The notes below the pieces were generated by a model. That model searched no databases. It saw nothing but the letters and a program-made list of their open reading frames with translations, and was not told the origin of the DNA. From Lepidodermella squamata (lineage: Eukaryota; Gastrotricha), in assembly GCA_047495785.1 (NCBI GenBank), contig JBLDXI010000021.1, positions 558,001 to 622,000 of the forward strand: a stretch of DNA of 64,000 nucleotides, given 5' to 3'. Position 1 is the stretch's first letter. Every line of letters begins with the position of its first letter. The position numbers were made by a program, and so were the translations under genes. Of this stretch, positions 1 through 11,846 are shown in pieces.

Positions 1-2
1 CC

Positions 3-185
3 GCAAACGGCAACGGAAATGGCAATGGCAATGGCAATGGCAAAGCCAAAAGTCATTCACGGTCTCGTAGCCACTCGCGCAGCCGAAGCGCTAGTCACAG
101 CCCGAGCCGAAGCCGATCACGAAGTGGCAGCCCAAGGGCTAATGGCAACTGGAACGGAAACGGCGACGAGGAAAAGAGCAATTGA
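3..185 (+). CDS. C-terminal end of an SR (Arg/Ser-rich) protein, partial
   Basis: The window opens inside a coding exon. Its third frame gives about 60 residues: a run of Gly-Asn repeats, then an Arg-Ser dipeptide region (SHSRSRSHSRSRSAS and SPSRSRSRSGSP), then a short acidic end and a TGA at 183-185. An RS domain like this is the hallmark of SR splicing factors and related pre-mRNA processing proteins, which act in the nucleus and are regulated by serine phosphorylation. The RNA-binding part would lie upstream of the window, so the family member cannot be named. The frame starting at base 19 that reads alternating Met-Ala is a shadow of the GGC-AAT repeat. CRAT follows on the same strand 229 bp downstream. 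Confidence 0.7.
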   Translation, partial: ANGNGNGNGNGNGKAKSHSRSRSHSRSRSASHSPSRSRSRSGSPRANGNWNGNGDEEKSN

Positions 186-388
186 AGGCCAAAGGCTGTC
201 AAAATTGAACTGAAGTGTTGTACCTAGTGGGCTAATTTTTTGTTCTAGGTGTTCTGGTGTATACTGTTTTTACATAGTTAAATGTAAAAATGTTAGTTGC
301 TTTAAGAAGTTCGATTCAATATTACACATAATGTTACAGGACATATAAAAACGTTGTTTCATGAACAAGTTGGTTCTTTTTGTGTTTT

Positions 389-390
389 AG
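389..390 (+). promoter_or_regulatory. Candidate trans-splice acceptor for the CRAT gene
   Basis: A T-rich tract ends in TTTTAG, 24 nt before the ATG at 415, with no in-frame coding upstream. The same arrangement precedes most genes in the window (for example AG at 6194-6195, 7338-7339, 11823-11824, 21939-21940, 23198-23199, 28868-28869, 29427-29428, 60858-60859, 61777-61778 and 63151-63152). It could mark spliced-leader addition or a 5' UTR intron; sequence alone cannot decide. Confidence 0.4.
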
Positions 391-414
391 GCAATAAAAT
401 TTTCTGTATTGAGA

Positions 415-2415
415 ATGATGCTTTCGGCACAAAATCTTTTGCCTCGCTTGCCTGTTCCGAAATTGGCGGAAAGTCTGACCCGATTTCTTCGAGCTGTGAA
501 GCCGCTGTTGTCCGAGCCCGAGTACTCCGAAACAGAATCAGCTGTATCAGAATTTGTCAACTCGGGCATTGGACCGAAATTGCAAGCTCATTTGGAACAG
601 CGAGCAGCCAACCCTGATACGGATAATTGGCTCTCTGACTGGTGGTTGAAAGCTGCCTACCTCGAATATCGATACCCGCTGCTATTTTTCTCAAATCCAT
701 CCTATTTCCTACCTCCACAGCAGTTCAGGTATAATCAAATAAAATCATGAATAATTTCGGTTTTGATGGTGAGGTGATGAAAAAATTCCCGTAATTTCTG
801 TGAATTTTATTTCGCATCGTAAAGCCACTTGGTTCTAATTCGAATTTTTACTTATTAACACAGTTCACCTGAGGATCAATTCCGTTTGGCATCTGGAGTT
901 ATATCGGCAGCTTTGGATTACCGCACCCGGATTGCGAGGCATGAGCTTGCTCCCGAGGTTGTCGGAAAAGATCGCCGGCTATGCATGTCCCAATACACCA
1001 AGCTATTTGACAGCTGTCGAGTGCCTGCCCCGGAGGTTGATAAATTGATTTCCGGTGATTATTCAAAGCCTGTAACTGGAAAACCAAAAAGTGTCGACGT
1101 TGTTTTGATGTATCGCAATCGGTTCTTCAACTTAACAGTTGACAGTGCTACGGCTGATCCTCAGTCGATTTTTGACTCTATCATCAGTCTGAAGCAGCAT
1201 TCAAAAGCTACTCCGGACACCCCGATCGGAATTTTAACCTCATGGCACCGTGACAAGTGGGCTGTTGCTCATGAAAAACTAGAAAAAGCCCACCAGTTGA
1301 ACGCAGTTAGTTTGGAGGCTGTTCGGCGCTGCGCTTTTGTAGTTTGCCTGGATTCACAGCCACTAAAGCCCGAAAATGGCAATTATTCGCGATTTACTCG
1401 CAGCTTTGACCTCGTATTACATGGCGGCGGTTCTTCGGCCAATACAGGCAATCGGTGGTTTGATAAAACCGTTCAATTTATCATCAGCCAAGATGGCATG
1501 TGGGGCGTTTGCCAGGAGCACGCGCCTTGTGAAGCGCTCCCAGTTGTAGCTTTGGCTGATTATGTGGGTTCTGCATTATTGAAACAACCCCACGTCTGGC
1601 GTAATTTAGCATCGGGTCGAGATGCTCGCATGAAAATGAAACAACTGCAATTCAAGCTCACGCCTGAACTTGAGGAGGCGATTTCCGCCGCGGCCCGAGA
1701 TGCTGATACGTTGATTTCAGACCTCGAGACGTATGTCAATGTATTCGATGGTTGGGGTCGCGATGGCGCAAAAGCTTTATCAATATCCGCAGATGGTTTA
1801 GTCCAAATGGCTATGCAGCTTGCTTTCTATCGTTTGCACGGAACTCCAGCGTCGTGTTATGAAACCGGGTCCACCCGCCGATTCCGGCTCGGTCGAACTG
1901 ACACGATTCGCCCGTGTTCGAATGAATCACTCGCTCTATGTCAAGAATTGTCTAGCAAACATAACGTCAAAACTGACGTTGCTAAACAGCTCTTGACCAA
2001 AGCATTGGCCGCACACAACGAATATTCGAATGCTGTGTTGACCGGGCAAGCTTTTGATCGTCACTTTCTGGGATTGAGGCGGACTGCTGCTGAATTAGGC
2101 ATTCCTCAACCGGCCCTTTTCGCCGATAAGGGCTATCAAAAGGCAGTTAATTATTTGATTTCATCGAGCCAAGTTTCGTCGAATTTCGACGATGCGGCTA
2201 TGGGTTATGGTCCTCTTTCACCGGAAGGCTACGGCTGCTGCTACAGCATTCGGGCGAATCGGGTCGTTTTTTCGATTTCGTCATGGCGCTCGTGCTCGAC
2301 CACCGATTCGCGGCGTTATGCTACTGCATTGAATGACGCACTCACCCAGCTGTTCCAAATCGCAAGCTCGGGCAGCAAATCGAAGAAAAGTGCTACGCGC
2401 CCAGCCAGTCTATAA
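415..2415 (+). CDS. CRAT: Carnitine O-acetyltransferase
   Basis: Two exons, 415-728 and 864-2415, encode 621 aa, close to the usual size of about 625. The enzyme swaps short acyl groups between CoA and carnitine in mitochondria and peroxisomes. Family landmarks occur in order: LPVPKL near the N-terminus, ENWLSDWW-like NWLSDWW, LCMSQYTKLF, GILTSWHRDKWA, HGGGSS, the catalytic histidine in VCQEHAP, LGRTDTIR, and GYGPLSPEGYGCCY near the end. A Met lies two residues before the GP of that last motif (AAMGYGP). In the family this position is Met in acetyltransferases and Gly in medium/long-chain enzymes, so short-chain specificity is inferred. The C-terminus (RPASL) is not a classical PTS1. The intron is 135 bp, longer than most here. 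ATG at 415 was chosen because it follows an acceptor-like TTTTAG; the next codon is also ATG. Confidence 0.93.
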
Positions 2416-2678
2416 TCAAAAGCTTCCTCATCAACTGTTAATTTATTCTTTTGTTCTCTTTGTATACCGGTCCAATCGACTGCGACACAATGTCATGCAA
2501 GTGGCAAATCCTCAATTATAGAGCCTCGTGATTATAGAAATACAATCGCTGACGGTGCTAGTTTATTTTCGAACCAAAGATATAATGATTAAAAGATTGA
2601 ACCTGTTTGAAAAATTGCGTTTTCTGCCATAGATTTTACATTAAAGACACTATAAGGCCCACCATCAGCCCATGAACC

Positions 2679-5591
2679 ATGTCCGAGCTGCGCGAATCGC
2701 CTCCTAGAAAAGATGCAACTATCCAAAGTATATCATCAACAACAACTTTTGTACGTTGAAATCCTCCTTAATTTTCCGCTTTTTTTAAATGAAATTATTT
2801 CTATTCAGCTGAGTGAAGACACAGAGTCGACTTTTGTACGAACCCCGAGTAATTCAATTAGCCGAACAGTTTCAACGCCACGCTTAGATCAACAAGATAA
2901 CAGTATTGCCGATGATCTCACGCTGTCAGCGCCAACACCATCACAGCACGTGGACTCTCCTAAGCGCGAACTGCCTTGCGTGGTCGAAGATGAAAAACGT
3001 CGGCTAAGAAAAGGGCGATTGTTTTTCGCAGCCCTTTGCACTATTTTTCTCTTTCAATTCGCCTTCGTATCTGGCTATACCCCGAGTATTCTATCCGCTC
3101 TTGAAGTTCGCTATGGACTCAGTTCTACCCAAGTCGCTATTATTCTGAGTGCTTACGATGCCGGAGGTCTAATTGCTGCTATCCCAATTAGCTATGTAGG
3201 AGGCTCCACGGTCGCCCATCGCCCTATTTGGATCGGTGTTTCAGGGTTGATTATGGGCGTTGCTTCGCTAATTTGGGCGATCCCTGATTTTTACGGCGGC
3301 CTCTACTCGCCGGAAGATGCTTCCTATGGACCTGGAAGCAACAGTTCCTCGTCGCCGATCTCTGCCTACTGCTCAGCCAACGCGTCTCTTTTTGATTGCG
3401 CGAAAGACGCTAACTCAACGTCAATTAGCGAGGATACCGCAGCAGTTTCTCTGGCAATATTTGTTATTGGCCATGCAATTTCAGGGGCTAGTGCGATGAC
3501 CCCACTAGCCCTGGGCCCTCCTTTCATGCAAGACGCTCTTCCAGCCAAATCTTTCGCACTTTACCTTGGCGTGTTATACTCGACTACCGCAATTGGCCCG
3601 GTTCTAGGTTTCGGCTTAGGCGCTGCTTGTCAGTCGATTTACGTAGATTTCGTTTACTACCTAACAAACACATCCGTCGCCAGTCCAAATTTGACAACTT
3701 CCAGCCCTGCCTGGGTCGGTGCTTGGTGGCTCGGCTACTTGATTTTGTCGTTATGCCTCTTTCTATCATCGATTCCCTTCTTCTTTTTCCCACGCTCCCT
3801 TGCCAGCAAGGCAATGTCGACGAAAAACAGTGACAACAACTTTCCTTCGTCACCCTCAAATACATCGAATTTTTCACCAAATCGAACTCAAAATTCTATC
3901 ACCTCTTTGGTGGACAGTCCGAAGAAAAATGAATACGGCGAGAATGAAGAGGAAGACGAAAACGATATGGTTTTGCCTTCACTGAATGAAGCACCCCGAG
4001 AATTGTTTAAAGACGCTTGGTCGCTATTGAAAAACCCGGTCTGGATTCTTAATAACGTAATTTTTGTGGCAGTCTCGTCACCTGTCAGCGGCTTCATTGC
4101 TTACCTGAAAAAATACATGGAATCGATGTTTGGTTATTCGGCTCCGACTGCTTCTCTGCTGATGGGTGGTATTTTGGTACCAGCAGCCGCACTCGGCGTC
4201 GCTGGTGGCGGATACGTGAATAAGAAGTTTGGCGGCCATTTCGCCAAAATTTCAGCTCGCCATATCCTTTATTCACTGGTTGCTTGTAGCTGCCTGGTTG
4301 TCATGATGCTTGTTCGATGCCCGAACAACGCTGTCGTCGGCATTCATGTGCCGTATTTCACCAAACCTCAGGGAGATATTGGTCCGTTCGCTCCTATCGG
4401 TGGTAGCACATCGCATGGGAAGGTTTTCCCGGTTGGGCTCGACAATGATTGCAATTCGAAATGCTCTTGCAATCCATATCACTACGACCCAATCTGTGGC
4501 TCGGATGGTTTCACTTATTTCTCGGGCTGTTATGCTGGTTGCCAATCACCGCCTCAGTTGTCTAAAAGTGGAGGTTTGTCTAATTGATCATTAAAAAACA
4601 TTTTCGACGTAATTTATTTAAAAAAAACAGCTGGTCTGCTGATTTATGAGGTTACTAAATTGACAACTTTCAGCTTTGCTTTCTAGCGCCATGCTTTTAT
4701 TGGGATCTCGAGTGTTACTTGGTTCCCACGCCGCCTTTGGCATGAAAATTATTAGCTTCTGAAGTTTCTTGTTTTTTTATTTATTTGGAAATATTATTTT
4801 TGGCGATAGTCTTGATCAAATTTTGAAATTTGAAATGAATATTCTTTCCTTTTTCAGACTTCTCTACGTGTAAATGCATCGCCAACTTGAAGAACTCAAC
4901 TTCTGTGCCAAATCAATCTACACCAGCGAGTTTGATTTCTTCGTTTGGAATCGCTACAACTGGCGCTTGTACTGCGTGTTTGACATCAGCCGCCATTTTC
5001 TTAGCTGTCACATTTGTTGCTACACTAGCGATGAGCTTTGGCCATAACGGCACTATGCTAATGCTCTTGCGGTCAATTCCTCGCAGCAAACGAGCTTTGT
5101 CTCTCGGACTTCATAACGTGTTGTTCAAACTATTTGCTGCCATTCCAGCTCCACTGCTTTTCGGCCGGGCTGTGGATTCAGCGTGTATTTTCACCTCCTC
5201 GAGTCGTTGCAAAGGCCAAGGTGGTAGTTCTGATTTGGCTGCTACTGGTAAGTTAAGGTGGATTTTCTTAGATTTTTCCTATAATTTTGCGAATTTAGGA
5301 ACTTATTGTCTGCTTTACGAGGCTGATCGACTTGCTACCGCTGTTTTCGGACTTGCGTTCGGTTATTGCGGTGTTGCTGTGCTATTCCTTATCCTATTAT
5401 TTACCTATCTGATGCGGAACCGCTGGAGTTCTGTTGCGAAGAAGTATATGACAGGGCCGGACAGTTTGTGCCGTCGATTCGCCAGATCGAAAAAAGCTCA
5501 GTCTGCGAGCTGCCGCCGTCGTCCATCCGATGTCGGTTCATCTGGCGATCCGCTGGCAGAAGCTGCGAATACGCCCTCGAATCAGCAATGA
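2679..5591 (+). CDS. Organic anion transporting polypeptide (SLCO family)
   Basis: Four exons (2679-2750, 2809-4573, 4858-5247, 5299-5591) join in frame to give 839 aa. OATPs are 12-helix plasma-membrane carriers for amphipathic organic anions. Seen here: a long Ser/Thr-rich cytosolic N-terminus of about 105 residues, a first helix (FFAALCTIFLFQFAFVSGY), the OATP signature WVGAWWLGYL before helix 6, and a Kazal-like cysteine-rich extracellular loop (about residues 571-600, with CSCNPYHYDPICGSDG). This loop marks extracellular loop 5 and continues into exon 3 as TCKCIANL. Further helices follow (FLAVTFVATLAMSFG, AVFGLAFGYCGVAVLFLILLF). The protein is longer than typical OATPs because of the N-terminal and central Ser/Asn-rich linkers. 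It follows CRAT by 263 bp on the same strand. Substrate and exact SLCO subfamily cannot be inferred. Confidence 0.92.
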
Positions 5592-6207
5592 TGGAAACAT
5601 CGCTGCAGTGTTTTATGACTCGACTTCAATAGTCGACGATTTCGCCTGTAATAGGCATATTTAACTGACATTTTCTGCATTTTCCAGCGGATCCACTATC
5701 GCAGGTGTATTACAAATATTTGTTGCTCATCAATATATGACTGACTTGCTATATTCGAGCTTCCGTAACTCATTACAAATTTATATCAAAAACAGAGAAC
5801 GAAAATTTTTTAGCTATGATTTTGTGCGAATCTTCCAACTTTTCGCGCCCTGTGATGTTATTTTGCTGCAAATTATTGCCGTCTATTATGAAAGTTAATT
5901 TTTTTTTAATTTTTTCTCTGTCTCTGACAAACGCCGGTTTACAAGATATTTTTATATTATTGACATTACGAATCTGCTAACTTCATTCCGAATCTTATCC
6001 TCATGTGTCATGAGGGCCGGATCTCTTGTGACAGTGGAATTTACTATACTCGCGCGGGTTTTAACTATGCACGACATCTTGCCAACAATTAATTTGAAAT
6101 TATTACCAAAGTTTCGTTTTTAATTTTTTGACACAGTGTTTATACAAAAAGAAACGAGATAACAGCTACGTAATTAGTTTTTTATTTTGTTTTAGGCCAG
6201 TATTAAC
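5592..6207. other. Intergenic region between OATP and metaxin-2
   Basis: About 620 bp, AT-rich, with stops in all frames. It ends in a T-rich tract and TTTTAG at 6190-6195, 12 nt before the metaxin-2 ATG. No RNA gene or repeat was recognised. Confidence 0.5.
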
Positions 6208-7196
6208 ATGTCTAGATCATTCTATTTCTTATCGAGTTTTACTCAAAATTTGGTCGATGGTGCTCCTACCGCAAATTCGTCAGGTTCTTCGCTTCAAATT
6301 TTGTCAAATTCAGTCTCGGTTTATCAGCCAATATCAGAGTCGCAATTAGTCCTACCCGATGCGGCGAGATGTATAGCTGTTAGAGCGTTTTTACGACTTG
6401 TCGGTATCTCTTTCAGCGTCGCTGAAATCACAAATAGTCATGACGCATCGCCCTCGGGTACCGTGCCATTCATCGTCGCAGAAAACGGCTCGCTAGCCGT
6501 GGCCGAATGGAAACCAATAATCAAATGGGCGCAAATGAATGGCCGGAGGGTGCAATCCGGGGATCAATATGCTGCGGACGTTGCAATATGGTCGCAGGCG
6601 GTCGACCAACCGCTTCATTTAGCTGAACTTCAGGTCATTTATGAATGGGAGGAGAATTTTGTGAAATATACAGCCCCACGTATCGGCTCGGCAAATGCTT
6701 GGCCTCTATCCTGGGCCATCCCCAAACGGCGTAGGAATGAAGCTTTAGGTAAATTGATGGATATATATTCGGTTTTATGGGACAATTTTTATTTTTTTTA
6801 GATGAGTTGAAGGCGACTGGCCAGCTGTTTGGTTCTTCATCTTCGCCTTTTGAAGGTGCTGAGCGGCTTTTAACAGCAATATCCCTACGGCTTAAGGACA
6901 AAGACGGGTGGTTGGCGTCGGGTAATGAAGTCGGTCCTAGCGAGGCTGATTGTCTCTTGTATGGTCATCTCCGAGCAATTCTCGACTCGCCGTTGCCCCG
7001 CGATGACCTTCGAGAGCTAGTCACTAGCAAACCAGCTCTCGTTAAATTTTGCTCTCGATTCTCGGAAGCCCTCGAAGTTCGGTCCAACGGGTCAGTTTCG
7101 GACACGACCGAGCGACCTCCAAGCGAACAACTCATTATTCCAAGCAGCCGCCTGCGTACGATTTCTCGAGATACAGATGCCAGCAGCGAGAAATAG
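6208..7196 (+). CDS. MTX2: Metaxin-2-like mitochondrial outer-membrane protein
   Basis: Two exons (6208-6748 and 6802-7196; 53-bp intron) give 311 aa. Metaxins are GST-fold proteins on the cytosolic face of the mitochondrial outer membrane that associate with the SAM complex in beta-barrel assembly and with MICOS/kinesin transport. Seen here: an N-terminal thioredoxin-like region (LVLPDAARCIAVRAFLRL, then SPSGTVPFIVAENG), comparable with the MTX2 'SPSGKVPFI' segment, and a C-terminal helical half containing WLASGNEVGPSEADCLLYGHL, which matches the metaxin 'P.E.DALVFGHL' signature. It is about 50 residues longer than the vertebrate protein, mostly at the N-terminus and a Ser/Arg-rich tail. The assignment to MTX2 rather than MTX1/3 rests on the N-terminal half. 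Confidence 0.85.
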
Positions 7197-7357
7197 GTCT
7201 TTCATGCGAAAAATTATATATGATTTACTCTTCTACGCTTCTATCTCCCAAAATTATCCGTGTGCTGTTGTGCTGACATACTGACTCTAGTAAAACTTTT
7301 ATTTGAGTGCTAAAATGACACGATTTTTGTTGATTCTAGGTTCATTTTTGGTTTATT

Positions 7358-10300
7358 ATGATTGCCGCTGAAAATGGCGATGGTGAGCAAGATGGTGCGT
7401 ACGGAGATGGCGGTGCTTCGGCCTTGTTGCCGTGGAACAACGGCGGTGGGGACGCGTTTTCGGCCCCACCCCCGGCCCCGAACGCGGTCGTGAGTGGCTA
7501 CGTCAGTTTTGCTCAATTACTTGAATCTGCGGTGCATGGCATGTTTCAACATCTCCAAATTCTCGGCGACATCCTACCTCGAAAAACCGATAGCGAACGC
7601 AAAGTTGCAGTTGCCCAATTCGCGTTGAGAACTCGAATGTTATGCATTCGGCTGCTAGCCGTTCTCGACTGGGTCAGTTCAAACGGCCCGCGCGTCGACC
7701 GTTGTGCTCACATTGTGAACCTGCTGAGTAAACAAGGCGTTCAGCTGATTGACTGTGCCGATAAATTGGCCGAATTATCTCGCAATACACTGCCCTCAGT
7801 GTGCCTGCCTCCATTTTCCGTCTACCAAGCTGTTAGCGTTCTGGTCAATCCTATCGAAGGACTGCGGTTACCAACCTGCATCCGAGAACGTTTCACGTCG
7901 AAAAATCCGTTGACTGATGATGAGAAACTGTTTGTTGTAAGGCAGTTGAATCAACTGATCGAAACGAGACTGGTTTCGTGTGAAATACCTCCTAGACTCC
8001 TGAAGAATCTACGAGTTTCGGACGGTTGCTTACAACTGAAAGTTGACAGCGAATTCGAAGCTCGACTTACTTTGATGTCATTCGACCAAAACTGCCCGTG
8101 GCGTTTGTTAGATCTAGCAATTATCGTCAACGACCCAGGTGCAGCGGGTAGCGATGTAGCCCTGGTTCATCGCCGCCAGCTTGATCTCCTGTGCCAACTT
8201 GTTCAAAACCGACTGCTATCGGTAGAAGAAAGCGACCATTCGCAGCCGCTGGTTGTGTTGTATAACATGTTACATTCCTTCTGTCTTTCACTTCAACTCG
8301 AACTTCTCATCGATCATTCGAACCAGCTGGTTCGATCACGCTATTCGGAATCGATCGCAGTTTCGCGTCAATCGCAACGGACTTTGACGTTGACCTACTG
8401 GTCGGTTCCTATTCAAACCTCATCTTCAGCAGTTGGCTCGGCCCAGGCCACCCAAATCTTCACTCTAAGCGTTGTAGCCAGTGATGCTCGGCCTTATTTG
8501 TTGGTCGAACATGTCCCTGCTCTGCCAAACGCCCCGAAAGTGGTGAAGCCGTCTAAATTGAACATGTACTGGCTTCTTACGCAAACATTGCACTGCCGAG
8601 CGCAAAATATGCTCGACCGATTGATGGTATCAATCACTGCTGTAACGACCCCCGAAAGTCTTATCGGTGGCGGTGGGGCAGTTTCACTTGAACATTCGAT
8701 AACTAATGGAAATACATTGCGACCAATTCTTCGCCTGGATCTCGTCTCACCCAATGGTCCGACAGATCAAATTGTTGAGGTAGGTGCAGCTTAATTCATA
8801 TTTCTGACAAAAATTAAGTTGGGGTTTTTATTCTAGGTATCGCTGGACGCGAGGCGAGGGACATTGCGTTGCACAAACCCGATAATTCCACGACAAATCT
8901 TGTCTGACTTCGACTCAGCAATTCGACATTTCACGTTCCCGCAACCGCCATCCACTTCGGTGTCAACCCCGAGCATATTGCCGCAAATTTTCTCCACGAG
9001 TTTGTTCCAAGCGCGAACTGTGGTTATGTTGAGCCGGCTGCTATCCTCGGCTCGCCGGTTAGGACTATCAGCTCGCATAGCTAACCACCATTCTTTGACC
9101 CCAGCGATTTCGGATTCGGAGGAAAATACTGCGGAATCATCGACTCAACAGGCTCTATGGGTTCCTATTAGCATTCCATCAGTGCGGTTGTCATCCGCCT
9201 TTACTTGCTCACTCGAGTCTTCGAAGAGCGGGTTGGCCGATGTCTGCCTTCACCAGCTCGATACGCCGGGCGAAGGTGCTCAAGAGGCGAAGAATTCTGA
9301 CTGGTTTACGATAAACGATCGGCGGACGCCCACCGCTTCCGGCTACATGTGTTCGCGGTTGAATCTCGACGCAGTTTTAGCCACGACTTATGCCACGCTC
9401 GCCAACCCACCCTCGACTCATCAACACGGCTCGACTGATTTGATCCTCGCCCATCGTCAGTTGGTTGTTACGATGTCGTTCTGCCAACAACGGACAGCTC
9501 TTGCGAGTTTGGAGTTGTCGCTGAGAAAAATCGGGTTTCAAACAGCCGGAGTGTCAGTTGACTGGTCAACGGGTCAGCAGTCGCTCCTACTCACTGGGGT
9601 GGTCTCATCACCGTCTACCATGCTATCACGCGCTCTTGAAACGCGGCTCCTTCACTGTAAAGTCACCTGGGAGTTGCCTAGAAGTGAACGTTGGTTCATC
9701 AGTGCGATTTTGATCAGCACAATCCCCGTCCCGCCAGCTTCTTTGGCATCGCCTTCTAACTCGAACCAGACCTCAAAATCATCGATTTATTTCCCACTGT
9801 CGTTCCACCTCGACCCGGTAACTGGTGGGCAATTGTCGCCATCGGCTGTTTTCGATCGAACAGCCACCCTAATTTCGTATACTTTGGACTCGGCGGCTCA
9901 GTTATTGTCACTATTGGTGCCTCTTGACAACCCTGCTAAGCCTTCGCCGATTCAGTCTCTCGAAATACAATCGCAAAGAGCGAACGTAGCTTTGCGTTAC
10001 GGGCAAAATTACACCGTAACTGTCAGTGTCTCTCGGACCCCGGTTCCGATGGGATCAGGCTCATCAGCCGGTGCTGTCGTAGCGTGGCATTATTCCGTGA
10101 TATTCGGGCCCGGAAGTCCTCATGCTGCGCTTCGACAAATTTTTCACTCTTGGTTCTCCCGTACTCTTGATTTAGCTGGTCTTTTGCTCATCCTCGAAGA
10201 AACTGCATCAACGATGAGCTGTCTTCGTACGATCCTTTCTAACTCGACTCTTGTGCAATTGCCTCTTACGATGGATTCACGCCGTTTAGCGTCGTTTCTA

Positions 10301-11611
10301 GGCGGCAATAGTAACCAGCAATCCGGGGGTAATACTGCTGGAGGCATGTTAGTCCCGTCTGTTGCAATAATTCCTATGTCGCCCGTTCTTGTTCGACTGG
10401 TTTATCATGGCTGTCTTGCGTTCTCGATTCGACTTATGCCGAATAAATACGTTGAGTTGCAGCATTGCCCGAACGGCGTTCCAGCCTTCACGTTACCATC
10501 ACCCTCTCAGGACCCGAACCAAGCACCTCTGGACCCGTCTTTGACACCTAAAGCGCTCGCCCTACCCTCAGCGTATGTCACCAAAATTTTATCTGCCCTA
10601 TCTGCCGACTCATCTGCATGTACCATCTCACCGCATCGCCAAGCTGAGGAAGCGGCGAAAAGCGCGCAACTGGCGTCCAAGAATCCACTAGCGACTGTTC
10701 TCGCATCTGAGCGGTTCGAATGGGTGGTTTCAAGCGGTCGATTGGAGAGCATGCTAACCAACGCAATGGCTTTCTACTCGCTGGAAACGGCTCTTCACGA
10801 GCCGAATGCGCCGTCTACAATCGCTATGGGCACGCTGCCGTTCACTTCTAGAACAGCTGTAAATAGGGACGCTTCTAACTTGACAGAAACGCCGCCGTTG
10901 ATCCTCGTAAATCCAGTTGTGCAAGTAACGGTATCGCTCCATCTTAAAAACGCTGCTCATGATAAATCTGTGTTCAAAATCGCCTCATCTACCCCCGAAC
11001 CTGATTCGCTTGTCCCGCAAAGCCCTAGCGGCGGTTTGCCACCCCTGTACCCGTGCGATTGTCAGATTTTGGACGATTATTTGGCGCGAGATTGCGAAAT
11101 GTCGGTCGATTCTTCGTCAGCCGCATCGACAACTCGGCTGGTTTCTTTACTTCGAATTTTATCTCAGCCATTACCGATTATCCGCGACTTTTTGTCTCTG
11201 ATGGCACTGGCTTTGCAACCCGAGGCGAGTGCGTCTTGCCGCTTATGGTTCCCGCTAACGTTTGGCGCCGGCCGTTCGTCTGGCCAGTCCGCCAAAGCGC
11301 CGGTATCATGCCCTACCAGGACTCGGATAAATTTTACTGTGGAGCTATCGAGAAACCCCACGAATCAATCGAATCAGGCCACGCAAGCTCAACAAAATGG
11401 CCCGATCCGGTTGCAGGCGGTTTACGATCATTCGTCTTACGCGTTTACGGTCCATCTCAGCTCTGAGCAACAGCAGCCGCTGATTAATACGCCGGTCCTG
11501 GCCGACCAGCTTAACAGTCTGCTTCAACGCACGATGCAGCAAGCTTCGGTGAACCAGCAAACGCCGCTGTACCCTGTTTTAAGTGAAATCGCCGCTGATA
11601 TGAGACTGTAA
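7358..11611 (+). CDS. MED14: Mediator complex subunit 14
   Basis: Two exons (7358-8779 and 8837-11611; 57-bp intron, phase 0) give 1398 aa, near the usual metazoan size of about 1450. MED14 is the central backbone of Mediator, bridging head, middle and tail modules in RNA polymerase II transcription. The conserved N-terminal MED14 domain is clear: VSFAQLLESAVHGMFQHLQIL, then RKVAVAQFALRTRMLCIRLLAVLDW, and CLPPFSVYQAVSVL followed by GLRLPTCIRE. The long C-terminal part is weakly conserved in the family, as expected. The first ~40 residues are Gly/Asp/Pro-rich. The gene starts 161 bp after metaxin-2, with an acceptor-like TTCTAG at 7334-7339 between them, so the two may share a transcript. Confidence 0.93.
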
Positions 11612-11846
11612 TTAGATGACCCGATGATAATAATTTTGACACGACATGATTATGTCTTCTATTTAAACGTTATTCCGCGGTCGAAAACTTTCTCTTGTCA
11701 TTCCCATGTACACTTATTTGAGCGTTTTCGATGCTTTTATGTATAAGAAAACTACAACGGTTGTTTATAAAAATTGGAAGGAAATTAAACTTGATAACAA
11801 TTCAATTTTTATGTCGTTCCATAGGCAGCTTAGACACTAGTTGAAG

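Noticed and set aside
19-213. Open frame of alternating Met-Ala at the left edge
   Set aside because: It is an out-of-frame reading of a GGC-AAT repeat; the other frame encodes a proper RS domain with a stop at 183-185.
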